Notes: generated by a model from the sequence alone, not told the origin. A stretch of DNA of 64,000 nt from JAVKDP01 sp040222185 (GCA_040222185.1 JAVKDP010000079.1:62001-126000); one strand, 5' to 3'. Positions 37,743 through 46,323 are shown, counted from the first letter of the stretch. Numbers and translations: made by a program.

Positions 37743-39353
37743 TCAAGCTGATAAGGCCTGGTCTCTTCGGTTATTTAATTCAATTGTAATTTCATCCATC
37801 TTTTGTTGGTTCAATGGATATGCGAGCATAACTACAGCGGCTATACCGGCAACAATAGCTGGTACCCAACTCATTAACATAATTATTCCTGGTACAGCAC
37901 CCTGTATGGCCACTTGATCCATTCCATCGTAATTGTAAGCAGCTAGTATTCCCCCGATAACTACCCCAGCAAGACCACCTCCGAATTTTGTGGCAAAAGA
38001 TCCAGCCGAATACACCAATCCTGTTGCTCGTCGTCCGTTCTTAAATTCTGAGAAATCGGCAGCATCCCCCAGCATGGCAAAGAAGAGGGTAGGGAATATT
38101 GCTGCGGCTGCTTCTGAAATAATACCAATAGTAAAAATGGCAAATACATCGTTTGGGCCACAAAAAGCCAGGAGTGAATTCACAACTCCTGAGAAAATTA
38201 AAGCGTAAATGAACAGCTCTTTTTTCCCAAGTTTCTTACTAATGGAAGCAGTAGCCATTGCACCAGCTATAGATGCCAACATCAGCGCAACTAAATAAGA
38301 AGCTGATAATAGTTGATCTCCAAGATAATGGGTAAAGTAAATGACTGTAATTCCCTGCTTAATGGAGTTATATACATTAAATAGTAATCCAATAATCAAA
38401 AGTACCATCCAGGGCTTATTACGGATTAAGTCTAGAAAGTCCTTTTTAAGATTAGTTTGTTGCTCCTTCGGAGGCTGGACCCGCTCCTTAGTACTAAAGA
38501 AGGTGATCACCATGAAAATGGCCAGGAATATCGACATCAAATAAATTGCATTACTATATCCCTTTTTCTGGTTTATCAAAGAGATGCTTTCGGCAGTAAT
38601 ATTGCTTTCGCCTTCAACAATGAAGCTATATTCCTGGCCTGCTTCCATCGTAAAACTTACACTCTTGGTAGCTTCTTGATTGCTGTCTACATTGAACCAC
38701 GCAAAGGTAGCTATTCCGTTTTCGGTTTTGATGTTCGCATTTTCTACATCTTCCGGAGAAACTACAGTTACCTGGTAAGAGTTAGGGTTTAATTCTGTGA
38801 CAGAAACCTGCGGATTTACATTACCAAAGGAAGCTACCAAGAATAACATTGCTCCCTGAACCAACATCCCGCCGGCAAAAGCTCCAACCATTCTATAAGA
38901 ACCCAAACTTGTACGTTCTTTATCGTTGCCCGTCATTACCGCCATTAAAGCACCGTAAGGTATATTATTGGCCGTGTACAAGAGCGTAAAAATGATATAG
39001 GTGGTGTAGGCATATACAATTTTACCAGTAGTACCTAGATCCGGTGTTGTAAAAAGGAGAGACAATGTTGCCGCCAATGGAACAGCCGACCATAACACCC
39101 AGGGCCTGAATTTTCCGTGTTTGGTATTGGTACGATCCCCGATAATACCCATAAGCACATCACTTACTCCATCACTTGAACGGGCAATAAGCATTAGCAA
39201 ACCAACAGAACCTGGGTTTAAGCCATATACATCTGTATAAAAAATGAAAAGAAAAGTAGCTACTGCACGCCATGCAATATTTGCAGCGCCATCTCCAAGC
39301 GCATAACCTGCTTTTTCGAAAAAGGAAAGTTTATGAGTATTTGGTGCATTCAT
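37743..39353 (-). CDS. GPH family sugar:cation symporter with a large periplasmic insert
   Basis: The 536-residue membrane protein has 12 predicted helices of the glycoside-pentoside-hexuronide family, with DGVSDVLMGIIGDRTNTKHGKFRPW as its conserved loop 2-3 (read here in parts: DVLMGIIGDRT, KHGKFRPW). Between helix 5 (about 157-176) and helix 6 (about 268-286) there is an 85-90 residue hydrophilic insert that should face the periplasm and looks beta-rich. It probably imports cellobiose for the GH94 enzyme. It is 49 bases upstream of the GH94 gene. Confidence 0.9.
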   Translation of the reverse strand: MNAPNTHKLSFFEKAGYALGDGAANIAWRAVATFLFIFYTDVYGLNPGSVGLLMLIARSSDGVSDVLMGIIGDRTNTKHGKFRPWVLWSAVPLAATLSLLFTTPDLGTTGKIVYAYTTYIIFTLLYTANNIPYGALMAVMTGNDKERTSLGSYRMVGAFAGGMLVQGAMLFLVASFGNVNPQVSVTELNPNSYQVTVVSPEDVENANIKTENGIATFAWFNVDSNQEATKSVSFTMEAGQEYSFIVEGESNITAESISLINQKKGYSNAIYLMSIFLAIFMVITFFSTKERVQPPKEQQTNLKKDFLDLIRNKPWMVLLIIGLLFNVYNSIKQGITVIYFTHYLGDQLLSASYLVALMLASIAGAMATASISKKLGKKELFIYALIFSGVVNSLLAFCGPNDVFAIFTIGIISEAAAAIFPTLFFAMLGDAADFSEFKNGRRATGLVYSAGSFATKFGGGLAGVVIGGILAAYNYDGMDQVAIQGAVPGIIMLMSWVPAIVAGIAAVVMLAYPLNQQKMDEITIELNNRRDQALSA

Positions 39354-39372
39354 TTAGACTGGATTAGTAGGT

Positions 39373-40104
39373 TTAAACGATGAAGTCGAACAGTTCACGT
39401 TTTGTTTTCTCGTACACATCCCTGCTGAACATGTACAATTGTGCAGGTTTATGAGAAACCCCTTTTTGTTTTTCATTCAAAGGGATTACATAAGTCATGC
39501 GGCTTATTTTTTTTCTAAAATTCCGTTTATCAAACTGAGTGTCAAAAATGCATTCATACACGGTTTGAAGTTGGGTAAGAGTAAATTTCTCAGGGAGTAA
39601 TTCGAAGCCGATGGGTTCGTGCTTCATTTTATTGCGTAGAGCAATCAATGCTTCATCCAGGATATGATTATGATCGAAGCCAAGTTTCCCTACTTCTTTG
39701 ACCGGTACCCATTTTACCTCTCTATCCATCCATTTTAGAGTAACATTTTGAGTATTGAGCAAAGCAAAAAAACCAATCGAAGTAACCCTCAGGTTTGGAT
39801 TTCGATCAATACTGAGCAACCATTTCTTATCAATTGGATTCGAAAGACGATCAGGGTCAGAGAAGGTTTTGAATTGTTCAAGATAGATATCGGTAACACC
39901 AGAAAGATTAAACAAGATTCGGTTTGCGGCGTCTTCAACCTTCTCTTTTTCGTAGACGTGATTTCCTGTTAGTGTAAAATCAGATAAGAGAGTGGAGCCA
40001 CTTTCTTTATCAGTTAGTGTTCTTTGTACAAGTAAGATATTTAGCTTTTCTGAATCATAACCAAATACAACGCAATCTACTGAAATATATTCGTTTAGTT
40101 CCAT
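39373..40104 (-). CDS. NrtR/AraR-like regulator with degenerate Nudix domain
   Basis: The 243-residue protein has a Nudix fold (residues 1-150) followed by a winged helix (about 155-240, FTLTQLQTVYECIFDTQF then RNFRKKISRM). The Nudix box reads EDAANRILFNLSGV, lacking the REuxEE catalytic glutamates, so the domain should bind a ligand rather than hydrolyse. Such regulators in Bacteroidota control sugar catabolism genes. As first gene of the symporter-GH94-GH9 operon it should respond to cellobiose or a derivative. A palindrome lies 22 bases upstream of the ATG. Confidence 0.9.
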   Translation of the reverse strand: MELNEYISVDCVVFGYDSEKLNILLVQRTLTDKESGSTLLSDFTLTGNHVYEKEKVEDAANRILFNLSGVTDIYLEQFKTFSDPDRLSNPIDKKWLLSIDRNPNLRVTSIGFFALLNTQNVTLKWMDREVKWVPVKEVGKLGFDHNHILDEALIALRNKMKHEPIGFELLPEKFTLTQLQTVYECIFDTQFDKRNFRKKISRMTYVIPLNEKQKGVSHKPAQLYMFSRDVYEKTKRELFDFIV

Positions 40105-40126
40105 TTAATCTTTTAACTAATACTTG

Positions 40127-40146
40127 TAGAATACAGGCGTATTCTA
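40127..40146. promoter_or_regulatory. Palindrome upstream of the cellobiose operon
   Basis: TAGAATAC (40127-40134), AGGC, GTATTCTA (40139-40146) is a perfect 8-bp inverted repeat, 22 bases upstream of the regulator's start codon. Position, symmetry and operon context make it the best candidate operator for the degenerate-Nudix regulator. A weaker dyad AGTGT-N7-ACACT lies further upstream at 40163-40179. Confidence 0.6.
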
Positions 40147-40279
40147 TGCTCCAACTTTACTTAGTGTATATGTAACACTTTCTGAATTCAATGTAAACAG
40201 GATGGAAATATTCTAATATTCAGGTAATGGAAAGAAGAATTAGGACGAAGTATGGTAAGAGTGAAGTTTTATTCTAGGC

Positions 40280-40756
40280 TTAATTCTTAACAGGATTTTC
40301 TAATCTGAACCTGATGAAACGTTCATCTCCAATTGCTAATTCTTTATCCTTCTTAAACCCGAGGCGTAATAAACCTTTGATTCGTGTTCTGGAGGGTGGA
40401 AACAATACAATAACTGAATTTAATCTCATTTCGCCAAAGGCTCTACTTATTATCTCTTTATATAAGACTTTACCCAAACCCCAGTAATTTGGGTGTAATA
40501 CTAATGCTAAGTCCGCTTCTCCGCTCTCTGGTTGTAATCCACCCCAACCAGCAAACTTATTATTTATAACAAATGCCCAAGGACCATAGCCATGTTCTGT
40601 CCAAAGCAGCTCTTTGGAGGCAATAAACTTATCGCAATTGCTTTCAGTGAACTCTCCTTTCAATAAGGGCATTTGTCGTCTTACTAACTGATTATTCATC
40701 AATTCAATAATATCTGACTTCTTAACCTCAGTTAGTTTTTTAAATTCAATATTCAT
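40280..40756 (-). CDS. GNAT family N-acetyltransferase (RimJ/RimL-like)
   Basis: The 158-residue protein has the GNAT core with the acetyl-CoA loop in LALVLHPNYWGLGKVLYKEI, an R/Q-x-x-G-x-G/A variant, and the C-terminal GLLRLGFKKDKE strand. The acceptor is unknown. It is the last of three closely packed genes (gaps 2 and 14 bases). Confidence 0.88.
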   Translation of the reverse strand: MNIEFKKLTEVKKSDIIELMNNQLVRRQMPLLKGEFTESNCDKFIASKELLWTEHGYGPWAFVINNKFAGWGGLQPESGEADLALVLHPNYWGLGKVLYKEIISRAFGEMRLNSVIVLFPPSRTRIKGLLRLGFKKDKELAIGDERFIRFRLENPVKN

Positions 40757-40758
40757 TT

Positions 40759-41247
40759 TCAGAGATTTTCTCGTTTCAATTCAAATACGTAGCACATGGT
40801 ATCATCAAACTTTCTTTCTTCGATAAATTCGAATCCAAGCCTTTTGTAAAATCTGTGTGCCTTAACGTTAGATTTTAGGGGATCAATCAGAATTCCATCA
40901 ACTTTTGGATTTTGAAAACATCTTTGAATAGCAAGTTCCATCATAGTGGTTCCATATCCTTTGTTAAGATTGGTCTCTTCTCCAATCCATATATCAATTG
41001 CCCTTTTATTTGGCAGTACATCTTTCCAGTAATGTGTTTCCTCCAGGTACGGATCAATTATCTGAATAAAACCAATCGGTTCTTCGTTCAACTCTGCAAT
41101 CAACTGTTCTCTCCATTCAGGATTTTGGTTAAGCTCTGATTCCCAATTCCATTCCTCATCAGGGTCACAATCAATAACATGTTGCTTTGTGTCCCAATAC
41201 TTTACTAATTCAAGATCATCTATAGAAGCCAGTCTCAATTTTATCAT
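40759..41247 (-). CDS. GNAT N-acetyltransferase resembling AAC(6')-Ib-type enzymes
   Basis: The 162-residue protein has EPIGFIQI, the acidic region IDIWIGEETNLNKGYGTTMMEL with the acetyl-CoA loop NKGYGT, and ILIDPLKSNVKAHRFYKRLGFE. The order GID-like strand, (L)GKGxGT loop and DPxxxNxRAIRxYxKxGF is that of the aminoglycoside 6'-acetyltransferase Ib group, but chromosomal relatives with other roles are common, and resistance is not shown. Neighbours are another acetyltransferase and a YdeI protein. Confidence 0.87.
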   Translation of the reverse strand: MIKLRLASIDDLELVKYWDTKQHVIDCDPDEEWNWESELNQNPEWREQLIAELNEEPIGFIQIIDPYLEETHYWKDVLPNKRAIDIWIGEETNLNKGYGTTMMELAIQRCFQNPKVDGILIDPLKSNVKAHRFYKRLGFEFIEERKFDDTMCYVFELKRENL

Positions 41248-41261
41248 AAGCCGCTTTTAGT

Positions 41262-41837
41262 CTATCTAAACTGTTTTGGTTTTAGCTTTTTTCCAGCGTT
41301 TGAAGCAATCTCTATAATTCTTTTCTGCCTTGTCTCTAATCTTTTAGCAGAAATAACCCAGTACAGTAAAATCTTTTTAGTGGATTTACTCAGGTTGTCA
41401 AAGTATTCCATTGAGCCTTTGTGATTTTTAAATCCTTCTTTTAAATCTTCCGGAATTACAAGTGCCTCAACTTGATCTAAAATTACCCAGGAACCATTTT
41501 CTTTTGCTACTTCAATACTTTTATAACCAGCTTCTTCCATAAGTCCTTGTTCAATTAAGGAATGTACTTTATCCTTATTTATCTTTGACCAATTACTTTT
41601 TGGCTTTCGTTTGCTAAAATACTGTTGGTATTTTTCAGTATCTATCGTCTTTTTGATGCTGTCAATCCAGCCAAAACAAAGGGCCTCATCAACTGACTCA
41701 CTCCAACTTAGGTTATAGTTAGGAGACTTCTTCTTATAAAAAATTAGCCAAACCGCTTCTTTCTTTTTATGGTTTAATTCGAGCCATTTTCTCCAATCAT
41801 GTCTGTTACGAGGACAATAGTCTTCAACGTCTTTCAT
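41262..41837 (-). CDS. YdeI/OmpD-associated family protein
   Basis: The 191-residue cytosolic protein has the family opening WRKWLELNHKKKEAVWLIFYKK, the GWIDSIKK motif and the SNWSKINKDKV block, and a basic C-terminus. YdeI-like proteins are linked in enterobacteria to resistance to cationic peptides, but the mechanism is unsettled. It is the first gene of the three-gene set. An attC-like core and a repeat copy lie just upstream. Confidence 0.88.
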   Translation of the reverse strand: MKDVEDYCPRNRHDWRKWLELNHKKKEAVWLIFYKKKSPNYNLSWSESVDEALCFGWIDSIKKTIDTEKYQQYFSKRKPKSNWSKINKDKVHSLIEQGLMEEAGYKSIEVAKENGSWVILDQVEALVIPEDLKEGFKNHKGSMEYFDNLSKSTKKILLYWVISAKRLETRQKRIIEIASNAGKKLKPKQFR

Positions 41838-41877
41838 AATCTATTTCTGACTTTTAATTTTTTATCCCTCTTAATAA

Positions 41878-41968
41878 GTGCTAACACGAAGAAAAGTGAA
41901 TTATTAACAAAGTACAAACATGAGCTTACACTCGGGAGGCAAAGTTATGAGGTGTCTTTTAATTCTAT
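41878..41968 (-). repeat. Direct repeat copy D with GTTAGC core (attC-like boundary)
   Basis: The repeat occupies 41885-41968 and is about 90% identical, in the same orientation, to 47490-47571. At its minus-strand 3' end the core GTTAGCAC lies at 41885-41878, while the other copy departs from it at exactly this core. On the minus strand a RYYYAAC-like box (CATAAC, near 41944-41951) begins the element, 70 bases earlier. Internal pairing is weak, so its identity as a recombination site is uncertain. It lies between the response regulator stop and the YdeI gene. Confidence 0.55.
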
Positions 41969-41980
41969 GAGAATACTTTG

Positions 41981-42685
41981 TTATATGTTAAGCCTATCAA
42001 TTAACTCCTCCTTGTAGGTACTACCAACGGGAAGCTCTGTGCCGTCTTCCATTTGAACTTTGTTTCCCGAAATAGCGGATATCTTATGGTGAGAAACTAT
42101 ATACGACCTGTGTATTCTAGTGAACAATTGCTTAGGCAATACATCAATTAATAACTTTAGATGCTTACTGGCTAAAACTTTCGAGGTTGTCATCACAATT
42201 GAGCTGTATTCTTGCTCTGCTTTTATGTAAACAATGTCTCCGAAATTAATTTTTTTTAGCTTCCCGGCATCTTTGAGAAAGATATAGGACAGAGTTGCGT
42301 CCTTTCCTGGGTGTTTAGCAGTTGCTTCTAACATCAAATTAGCCTTCTCAATAGCCTGAAAAAAACGATGAAAGGTGATGGGTTTTAATAGGTAATCGAC
42401 CACATTGAGGTCATAACCTCTTAAAGCGTATTCGCTATAAGCAGTAGTGAATATTACTAGAGGAGGGTTCTTTAATGATTGCAGAAATTCAATCCCAGAA
42501 ATTATAGGCATCTCGATATCCAGGAACACCACATCAATGTCTTCACTTAAAAGTGCTTCATAGGCTTCTTCAGCATTAATACAAGTGTTTTTCACTTCCC
42601 AGTTGGGCACCTTCTCCAAATGTGAAGCCATAATTTCTCGCGCAATTGGCTCATCATCAACTATTAAACAGTTCACAGGTTTCAT
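41981..42685 (-). CDS. LytTR-family response regulator
   Basis: The 234-residue protein has a receiver domain (1-120) with acidic pocket DD near 10 and phospho-acceptor Asp in DVVFLDIEMP, Thr/Ser in VIFTTAYS and Lys in YLLKPI, then a LytTR DNA-binding domain (135-234) including IVYIKAEQEYSSIV and RIHRSYIVSHHKI. It works with the histidine kinase directly upstream, whose stop it overlaps by 4 bases. It is the last gene of the ABC/kinase operon. Confidence 0.94.
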   Translation of the reverse strand: MKPVNCLIVDDEPIAREIMASHLEKVPNWEVKNTCINAEEAYEALLSEDIDVVFLDIEMPIISGIEFLQSLKNPPLVIFTTAYSEYALRGYDLNVVDYLLKPITFHRFFQAIEKANLMLEATAKHPGKDATLSYIFLKDAGKLKKINFGDIVYIKAEQEYSSIVMTTSKVLASKHLKLLIDVLPKQLFTRIHRSYIVSHHKISAISGNKVQMEDGTELPVGSTYKEELIDRLNI

Positions 42686-43824
42686 AACAACTCAAATTTC
42701 AATTCTACACAAAACAGGGAGTCAGTTTTAGAGGTTTCAAGAGTGTGTTTTCCAGGGTAGTATAAATCGAGTCGCTTCTTCAAATTACTTAACCCAAAGC
42801 CACCAGTTTTACTGGGCTGCCTTTCGGCATTGTAATTATTTTGGATAGAAAAGTGAAGCTTATCCTCGCGTTCTTCCAAAGTGATGTTGATTTGTGCTTC
42901 AGGTTTATCTGTTGTGTATTTAAATGCGTTTTCGAGCAAAGGAATAAACAGTAAAGGAGGAATCTCGCACAACTTATTTTCGATTTCACATTTGAACGAT
43001 AGGTTGGTGTTATTCACCCGTATTTTTTCCAACTCTATATAATTATTAATGAGGTCAATTTCTTCATTGAGTGGAATAGATTTTCGATCGGCGTTCTGTA
43101 GAGAGTACCTCATAAAATTGGATAGCCGCGTTACAATTTCAGCAGACTGTTCAGTTCTTTCTTTAAGAATAGAGCCATACAAATTATTCAAGGTATTAAA
43201 TAGAAAATGTGGATTAACCTGGGCTTTCAGGAAGTTAAGCTCTAACTGTACTTTGTCCTTAGTAAACTGGAGATTTTGGGCATACACTTTATAATAACCC
43301 AGGCTGTTTTTGATAGCAAAAGGCAAGATAAGCCCTGATAATAAATTAAAAATCAGTCCAATCTGAGAACCTTTAAAGAGGATATTATCGATGAGGCCTT
43401 TCTGGATTATGGAAAGATAATCGGGACTGATTTCTTGCGCTTTCACAACACACTCATCACAGTAATAGAAAACGATTTTTTCCCCAGAAGCCTCGAATAC
43501 AATGTAAGCGATAAAGAGAAGCGAAACGTAAACGATAAACTTGATCCACTTTCTTTCCTTTAATAATTGAGGGATGAGGCGATACATTAAAGGATAGTAA
43601 ATCAGGGCAATGCCAAGCGTGTTTCTCAAAGGACTGAGGTAACTCAATGCTGTATCTTTGTAGGGGTCGAACGATGCTTTTATCAGGTAAAAGGAACTGG
43701 CAAAAAAGAGCACCCAAAAGAGGATATGAGATGCTATCCTCACTATTTTGGAGGAGTTTCTTAGTTCGAAAATATGTTCCAATGTTAGCGTTCTCAAATC
43801 GATTAAATTTATGCTTTTATTCAA
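42682..43824 (-). CDS. LytS-like sensor histidine kinase (His_kinase family)
   Basis: The 380-residue membrane protein has four or so helices in its first half and the His_kinase motif LKAQVNPHFLFNTLNNLY (His about 205) with the ATPase domain (PPLLFIPLLENAFKYT and GGFGLSNLKKRL). It should phosphorylate the LytTR regulator encoded after it. The start overlaps the end of the preceding 225-residue gene by 8 bases. Confidence 0.93.
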   Translation of the reverse strand: MNKSINLIDLRTLTLEHIFELRNSSKIVRIASHILFWVLFFASSFYLIKASFDPYKDTALSYLSPLRNTLGIALIYYPLMYRLIPQLLKERKWIKFIVYVSLLFIAYIVFEASGEKIVFYYCDECVVKAQEISPDYLSIIQKGLIDNILFKGSQIGLIFNLLSGLILPFAIKNSLGYYKVYAQNLQFTKDKVQLELNFLKAQVNPHFLFNTLNNLYGSILKERTEQSAEIVTRLSNFMRYSLQNADRKSIPLNEEIDLINNYIELEKIRVNNTNLSFKCEIENKLCEIPPLLFIPLLENAFKYTTDKPEAQINITLEEREDKLHFSIQNNYNAERQPSKTGGFGLSNLKKRLDLYYPGKHTLETSKTDSLFCVELKFELL

Positions 43825-44494
43825 CTAAAGAATTAAAGACATCATTAGATAACACAAGTGAGATGCTATCTCCCAAGTTTTGCTCAATGTATTGCAAATT
43901 AATGTTCTTCAAAAAAACCACCGAAGTATTTGACATGGTGAGCAGTAAAGAGTCAGTACTATTTCGATTTGAAAACTCGATTTGAGCTTGATGAGACAGA
44001 TTCACATCCATAGCCTTAAAATGGGAATCTTTTATTTCAATGAGGGCGTCTCCTTTTAGTGTTAAATTCATTTTTTGGGCTACAAAAGTGAATATTTTCC
44101 CATGTATATCTGTAGCTATAATCTCCGGAAGAGTTTCTCTTTGGATAATAATGGAAGGAGGCGTATTCGTTTCTCTGCTTTGTTGCCTTGAAACGTTAGC
44201 ACCTGTAAACTCAAGAAATAAGGTGTCGGAAATAACATTTTGTACTACATGATCTATACGAGAACGTAATACCTTAAGGCCATTACCACCTTCATTCCTC
44301 ACCTCAATAGGATAACCATTACTTCCCGATAGCATTAACACAGAATAAGGCTTGGTGGTCAGGGAAATATAATTCTTAAAAGGATCTGATAAATCTATTT
44401 TATTATACTCTTGTACCAGGTTGAAATTGGTTAAGAACAGTACAGCTAGTGTGACTAGTCCAAATAGAACGAGAAACTGATTACTTCTTTTCAT
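43817..44494 (-). CDS. Membrane-anchored DUF2807-like protein in ABC operon
   Basis: The 225-residue product has one N-terminal helix (about 8-26) and a following repetitive beta-strand pattern (LTLKGDALIEIKDSHFKAM and DVNLSHQAQIEFSN) reminiscent of right-handed beta-helix/GIN-like DUF2807 proteins. I do not recognise it further. Tight overlaps place it between the ABC permease and the kinase, so it could be a periplasmic ligand-sensing or substrate-binding partner. Confidence 0.65.
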   Translation of the reverse strand: MKRSNQFLVLFGLVTLAVLFLTNFNLVQEYNKIDLSDPFKNYISLTTKPYSVLMLSGSNGYPIEVRNEGGNGLKVLRSRIDHVVQNVISDTLFLEFTGANVSRQQSRETNTPPSIIIQRETLPEIIATDIHGKIFTFVAQKMNLTLKGDALIEIKDSHFKAMDVNLSHQAQIEFSNRNSTDSLLLTMSNTSVVFLKNINLQYIEQNLGDSISLVLSNDVFNSLVE

Positions 44495-44496
44495 CT

Positions 44497-45264
44497 TTAT
44501 ACTTCCTTTTCTTTAAGTTTTAACCAAACAGCGAACCATAGCGACAAAGGCATTACAAGCCGAACAAATAAGGTGCTGATTATATCTGTTGAACCCGACA
44601 TCATAACCTTGATATTTTCTCCCTGGTGAGAGAATAAGAAGCTATCGAACATTAAGCTCGATACAACCGATGCCTCAGGAATAAGTATGGAAAGTAGCCC
44701 GCTATTTACATAATTAATGGAGGCAAATAGGAGTATGCATACCAGAACTGTTTTTATAAGACTGTGCCGATTAAATAGAATGCTACCCAACAGAATAAGT
44801 CCGTTCACTACTAAGTATTGAAAAAAGAAATTGTAGAAGTTGTTTTTGGTCAGATCTAACAAAGTGGAATTTCCCTCAGTATTAATCACGTACTGATACA
44901 GAATATCTGCCAGGTAAAAAACCATCAAATAGGTCACCAGAAAACAGGGAACCGATAGGAATATGCTTAACAGCACTTTTTCAGTATGTGTGGCGGGGAT
45001 ACTTAGTAGCCAAATGGAACTTTTGGGGCTTGATAGTTCTCCAAACATAGTGCTGGAGAACACAACTCCGGAAATGAACAACCCAATGATAAATACACCA
45101 TTTTGAACAGCTCCAGAAAAACTGTCTTGCCATTGGTGTACTACTAAAAACATAAATACAAGCAAGGCAAACAGAACCAAGATCCCGATTCCGTAGATTT
45201 TCTTATGCTCCGTGAATTGTCGCTGTACTAGTATGGAAAGGGTAGAACTACTCATAGTTTTCAT
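44497..45264 (-). CDS. ABC transporter permease
   Basis: The 255-residue protein has six hydrophobic helices, the first at about 25-45, typical of ABC-2-like permeases of Bacteroidota. It follows the ATPase gene by 1 base and precedes the 225-residue membrane protein by 2 bases. Substrate unknown; ABC/LytTR sets of this type often concern peptide export or resistance. Confidence 0.85.
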   Translation of the reverse strand: MKTMSSSTLSILVQRQFTEHKKIYGIGILVLFALLVFMFLVVHQWQDSFSGAVQNGVFIIGLFISGVVFSSTMFGELSSPKSSIWLLSIPATHTEKVLLSIFLSVPCFLVTYLMVFYLADILYQYVINTEGNSTLLDLTKNNFYNFFFQYLVVNGLILLGSILFNRHSLIKTVLVCILLFASINYVNSGLLSILIPEASVVSSLMFDSFLFSHQGENIKVMMSGSTDIISTLFVRLVMPLSLWFAVWLKLKEKEV

Positions 45265-45265
45265 T

Positions 45266-46090
45266 TTAAAGTGCGGGTTGTAATTGCCTGGTCAATACTG
45301 CATTAAAAAGAAGCTCAATATCAACGTATCCTGGTTCAGAACTATGGTTTTCTAAGATGGAAGCGTAACCATTGCTTACCTTTTCTTCATAAATTAGTCC
45401 CGGTTTTTGGAGAGGAGCTGGCGACAATTGGAAATGCCATTTTCGGGCGATATTAACCTTGTCGTCGTTGAATAAAATATCGCCGTTGTCCATAATTAAA
45501 ACGGTATCAATCAATTCGTCTAGATCGCGAACTTGATGTGAGGTAATGAGTATAATACGATCTTCCCGAAAGGCCTCTTTTATCATGTTTCTGAATGTGA
45601 TTTTAGATGGAATGTCAAGACCATTTGTTGGCTCGTCCATAATAAGCACTTTGGTATTTGTCGATAAGGCAAAACCAATCATTACCTTCTTCTTTTGGCC
45701 TAAAGACAGCTGACTAGTCTTTTTAGAAGGCTTAATGTCAAAAGTTGAGAGATAGCCTTCAAATTGCTTGTTATTGAAATGAGGGTAGAACTTACTGTAT
45801 ACTTTTATTAACTGCGATATTGAAATATTGGGCAGGTAATACTCTTCGGGTACAAAGAATAAATCCTTTAAAAAAGCGACTTCTCTATGCTTAGGGTTAC
45901 GTCCGTTAACTTTGCAGCTTCCGCTTGTTGGAAAAAGCATACCCGTCAGGTTTTTGATAAGTGTTGACTTACCTGCTCCATTCTTACCCAATAAGCCATA
46001 GATTTTTCCTGGACTGAATTCTATAGTAATATTCTTTAAGACAGGTTCTTTTTTTGAGTATTGATAAACCAGACTATCTATATGTATCAT
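45266..46090 (-). CDS. ABC transporter ATP-binding protein
   Basis: The protein of about 274 residues has Walker A GLLGKNGAGKST, Q-loop, signature LSLGQKKKVMIG, Walker B VLIMDEPTNGLD and switch His in ITSHQVRDLDE. It drives the permease that follows. The start at 46090 is chosen over 46126 because the latter would put a 21-base palindrome inside the coding region and the family usually starts just before IDSLVYQYSK. Confidence 0.93.
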   Translation of the reverse strand: MIHIDSLVYQYSKKEPVLKNITIEFSPGKIYGLLGKNGAGKSTLIKNLTGMLFPTSGSCKVNGRNPKHREVAFLKDLFFVPEEYYLPNISISQLIKVYSKFYPHFNNKQFEGYLSTFDIKPSKKTSQLSLGQKKKVMIGFALSTNTKVLIMDEPTNGLDIPSKITFRNMIKEAFREDRIILITSHQVRDLDELIDTVLIMDNGDILFNDDKVNIARKWHFQLSPAPLQKPGLIYEEKVSNGYASILENHSSEPGYVDIELLFNAVLTRQLQPAL

Positions 46091-46104
46091 CGTGATTTTT
46101 TGGC

Positions 46105-46125
46105 TGATGTTATAGTATAACATCA
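46105..46125. promoter_or_regulatory. Perfect palindromic operator in front of the ABC/LytTR operon
   Basis: TGATGTTATA (46105-46114), one central base G, TATAACATCA (46116-46125) is a 10+1+10 perfect palindrome located 15-35 bases before the ATG at 46090. This geometry is that of a dimeric HTH-repressor operator rather than of a LytTR direct-repeat site. No obvious regulator gene for it is adjacent. Confidence 0.65.
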
Positions 46126-46246
46126 AAAAAGTACCAGCGGCTGAAGCCTATTAAAATTAAAATCAACCAATAGCCACTTTTTCACAATGAAGGTGTGGTA
46201 TATACTAATAAAGGTTTTGGAGGGAGAGGGTTTATGAGGCTGACTA

Positions 46247-46317
46247 CTAACGTTCCTGTTACGAAGTGTAGGAAGGGTTTGGTTGGTTTGGTCTATGCTT
46301 AATAGCCATTGTTATGT
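46247..46317 (-). repeat. attC-like palindrome A (after the 87-residue gene)
   Basis: On the minus strand a box ACATAAC (46317-46311) is followed by a 5-base mismatched spacer, an imperfect stem with CTATTA against TAACAG and TAG against CTA, and the core GTTAG at 46251-46247. Order, mismatch between boxes and stem, and position just past the stop codon fit an integron attC site. Stem pairing is moderate. Confidence 0.45.
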
Positions 46318-46323
46318 GCAGTT

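Noticed and set aside
40280..41837. The two acetyltransferase genes and the YdeI gene as three separate integron cassettes
   Set aside because: Gaps are 2 and 14 bases, too short for attC sites, so these are one operon. Only the upstream side has a core.
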